In this document: in pieces, positions 22,861 to 22,891 of the stretch
Layout of the letters: each line of letters starts with the position of its first letter
How positions within the stretch are numbered: the first letter of the stretch is position 1
Virus record (IMG/VR): IMGVR_UViG_3300017786_000157
Location: 1 to 22,891 of that record
DNA length: 22,891 nucleotides
Origin: a virus
Reading direction: 5' to 3' (one strand)
The notes under the pieces: model-generated
Seen by the model: the letters and a program-made list of their open reading frames with translations, nothing else
Databases searched by the model: none
What the model was told of the DNA's origin: nothing
Position numbers and translations under genes: made by a program

Positions 22861-22891
22861 TGTTGTTCCTCTTTTCTTTGTCTGGCTTCAA
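22857..22891 (-). CDS. C-terminal end of the upstream gene (portal candidate), cut by window edge
   Basis: Only the last ten codons are in the window: EARQRKEEQQ then TGA. The stop overlaps the next start as ATGA, the joining pattern used elsewhere in this operon, which is why I chose this frame. Another frame is also open for a short way (it would end NNNEKN), so the call is not certain. A charged, Gln/Glu-rich helical tail in the position before the scaffold cluster fits the end of a podophage portal protein, but there is too little sequence to show it. Confidence 0.5.
   Translation of the reverse strand, partial: EARQRKEEQQ

Noticed and set aside
22857-22891. Alternative frame for the upstream gene ending NNNEKN inside the 457-residue gene
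   Set aside because: It would overlap the next gene by about a dozen bases, whereas the ATGA join matches another junction in this operon; not fully excluded with only 35 bases available.

Overview
The window is a late (morphogenesis, ejection and lysis) gene block of a tailed phage of podovirus type, or of a prophage of that type. All genes lie on the minus strand, so transcription runs from base 22891 towards base 1. They are packed almost end to end, with ATGA or TAATG overlaps, stop codons next to or inside the next ribosome binding site, and very little non-coding DNA. Base composition is AT-leaning (roughly 40% GC by eye). The fibre, tail-tube and small conserved proteins look like those of marine podoviruses, but the window does not identify the host. 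No integrase, tRNA, rRNA, CRISPR array or insertion sequence is visible.

Head and tail region, in transcription order: the last codons of an upstream gene (possibly the portal); a 457-residue virion-type protein; a 132-bp non-coding gap with an imperfect direct repeat; the scaffold; the major capsid protein; an intrinsic terminator; a tail tubular protein A-like adaptor; a tail tubular B/nozzle-like protein; and a repetitive tail fibre. This is the capsid-to-tail order of T7-like phages, including a terminator just after the capsid gene. The fibre, however, sits before the internal proteins instead of after them.

Ejection and lysis region: a small conserved 85-residue protein; a 57-residue holin-like membrane protein; a 1173-residue protein with 29 consecutive 11-residue repeats and an EF-hand loop; a 424-residue protein whose N-terminus is a Lys/Phe/Gly amphipathic 11-residue repeat; a 206-residue protein; an 821-residue protein ending in a lytic transglycosylase domain; and a 2068-residue protein. 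The last gene, cut off by the window edge, is the start of an M15-type peptidase, probably the endolysin. Holin and endolysin therefore bracket the ejection-protein block.

The most notable object is the 2068-residue protein. Its first ~1100 residues look like a T7 gp16-type internal virion protein. Its C-terminal third looks like an ADP-ribosyltransferase-like 'polyvalent protein' domain followed by a second conserved module with an E-x-Q-S-D motif. I infer that it is injected with the DNA and both helps DNA entry and acts on host targets. This is inference and has not been shown.
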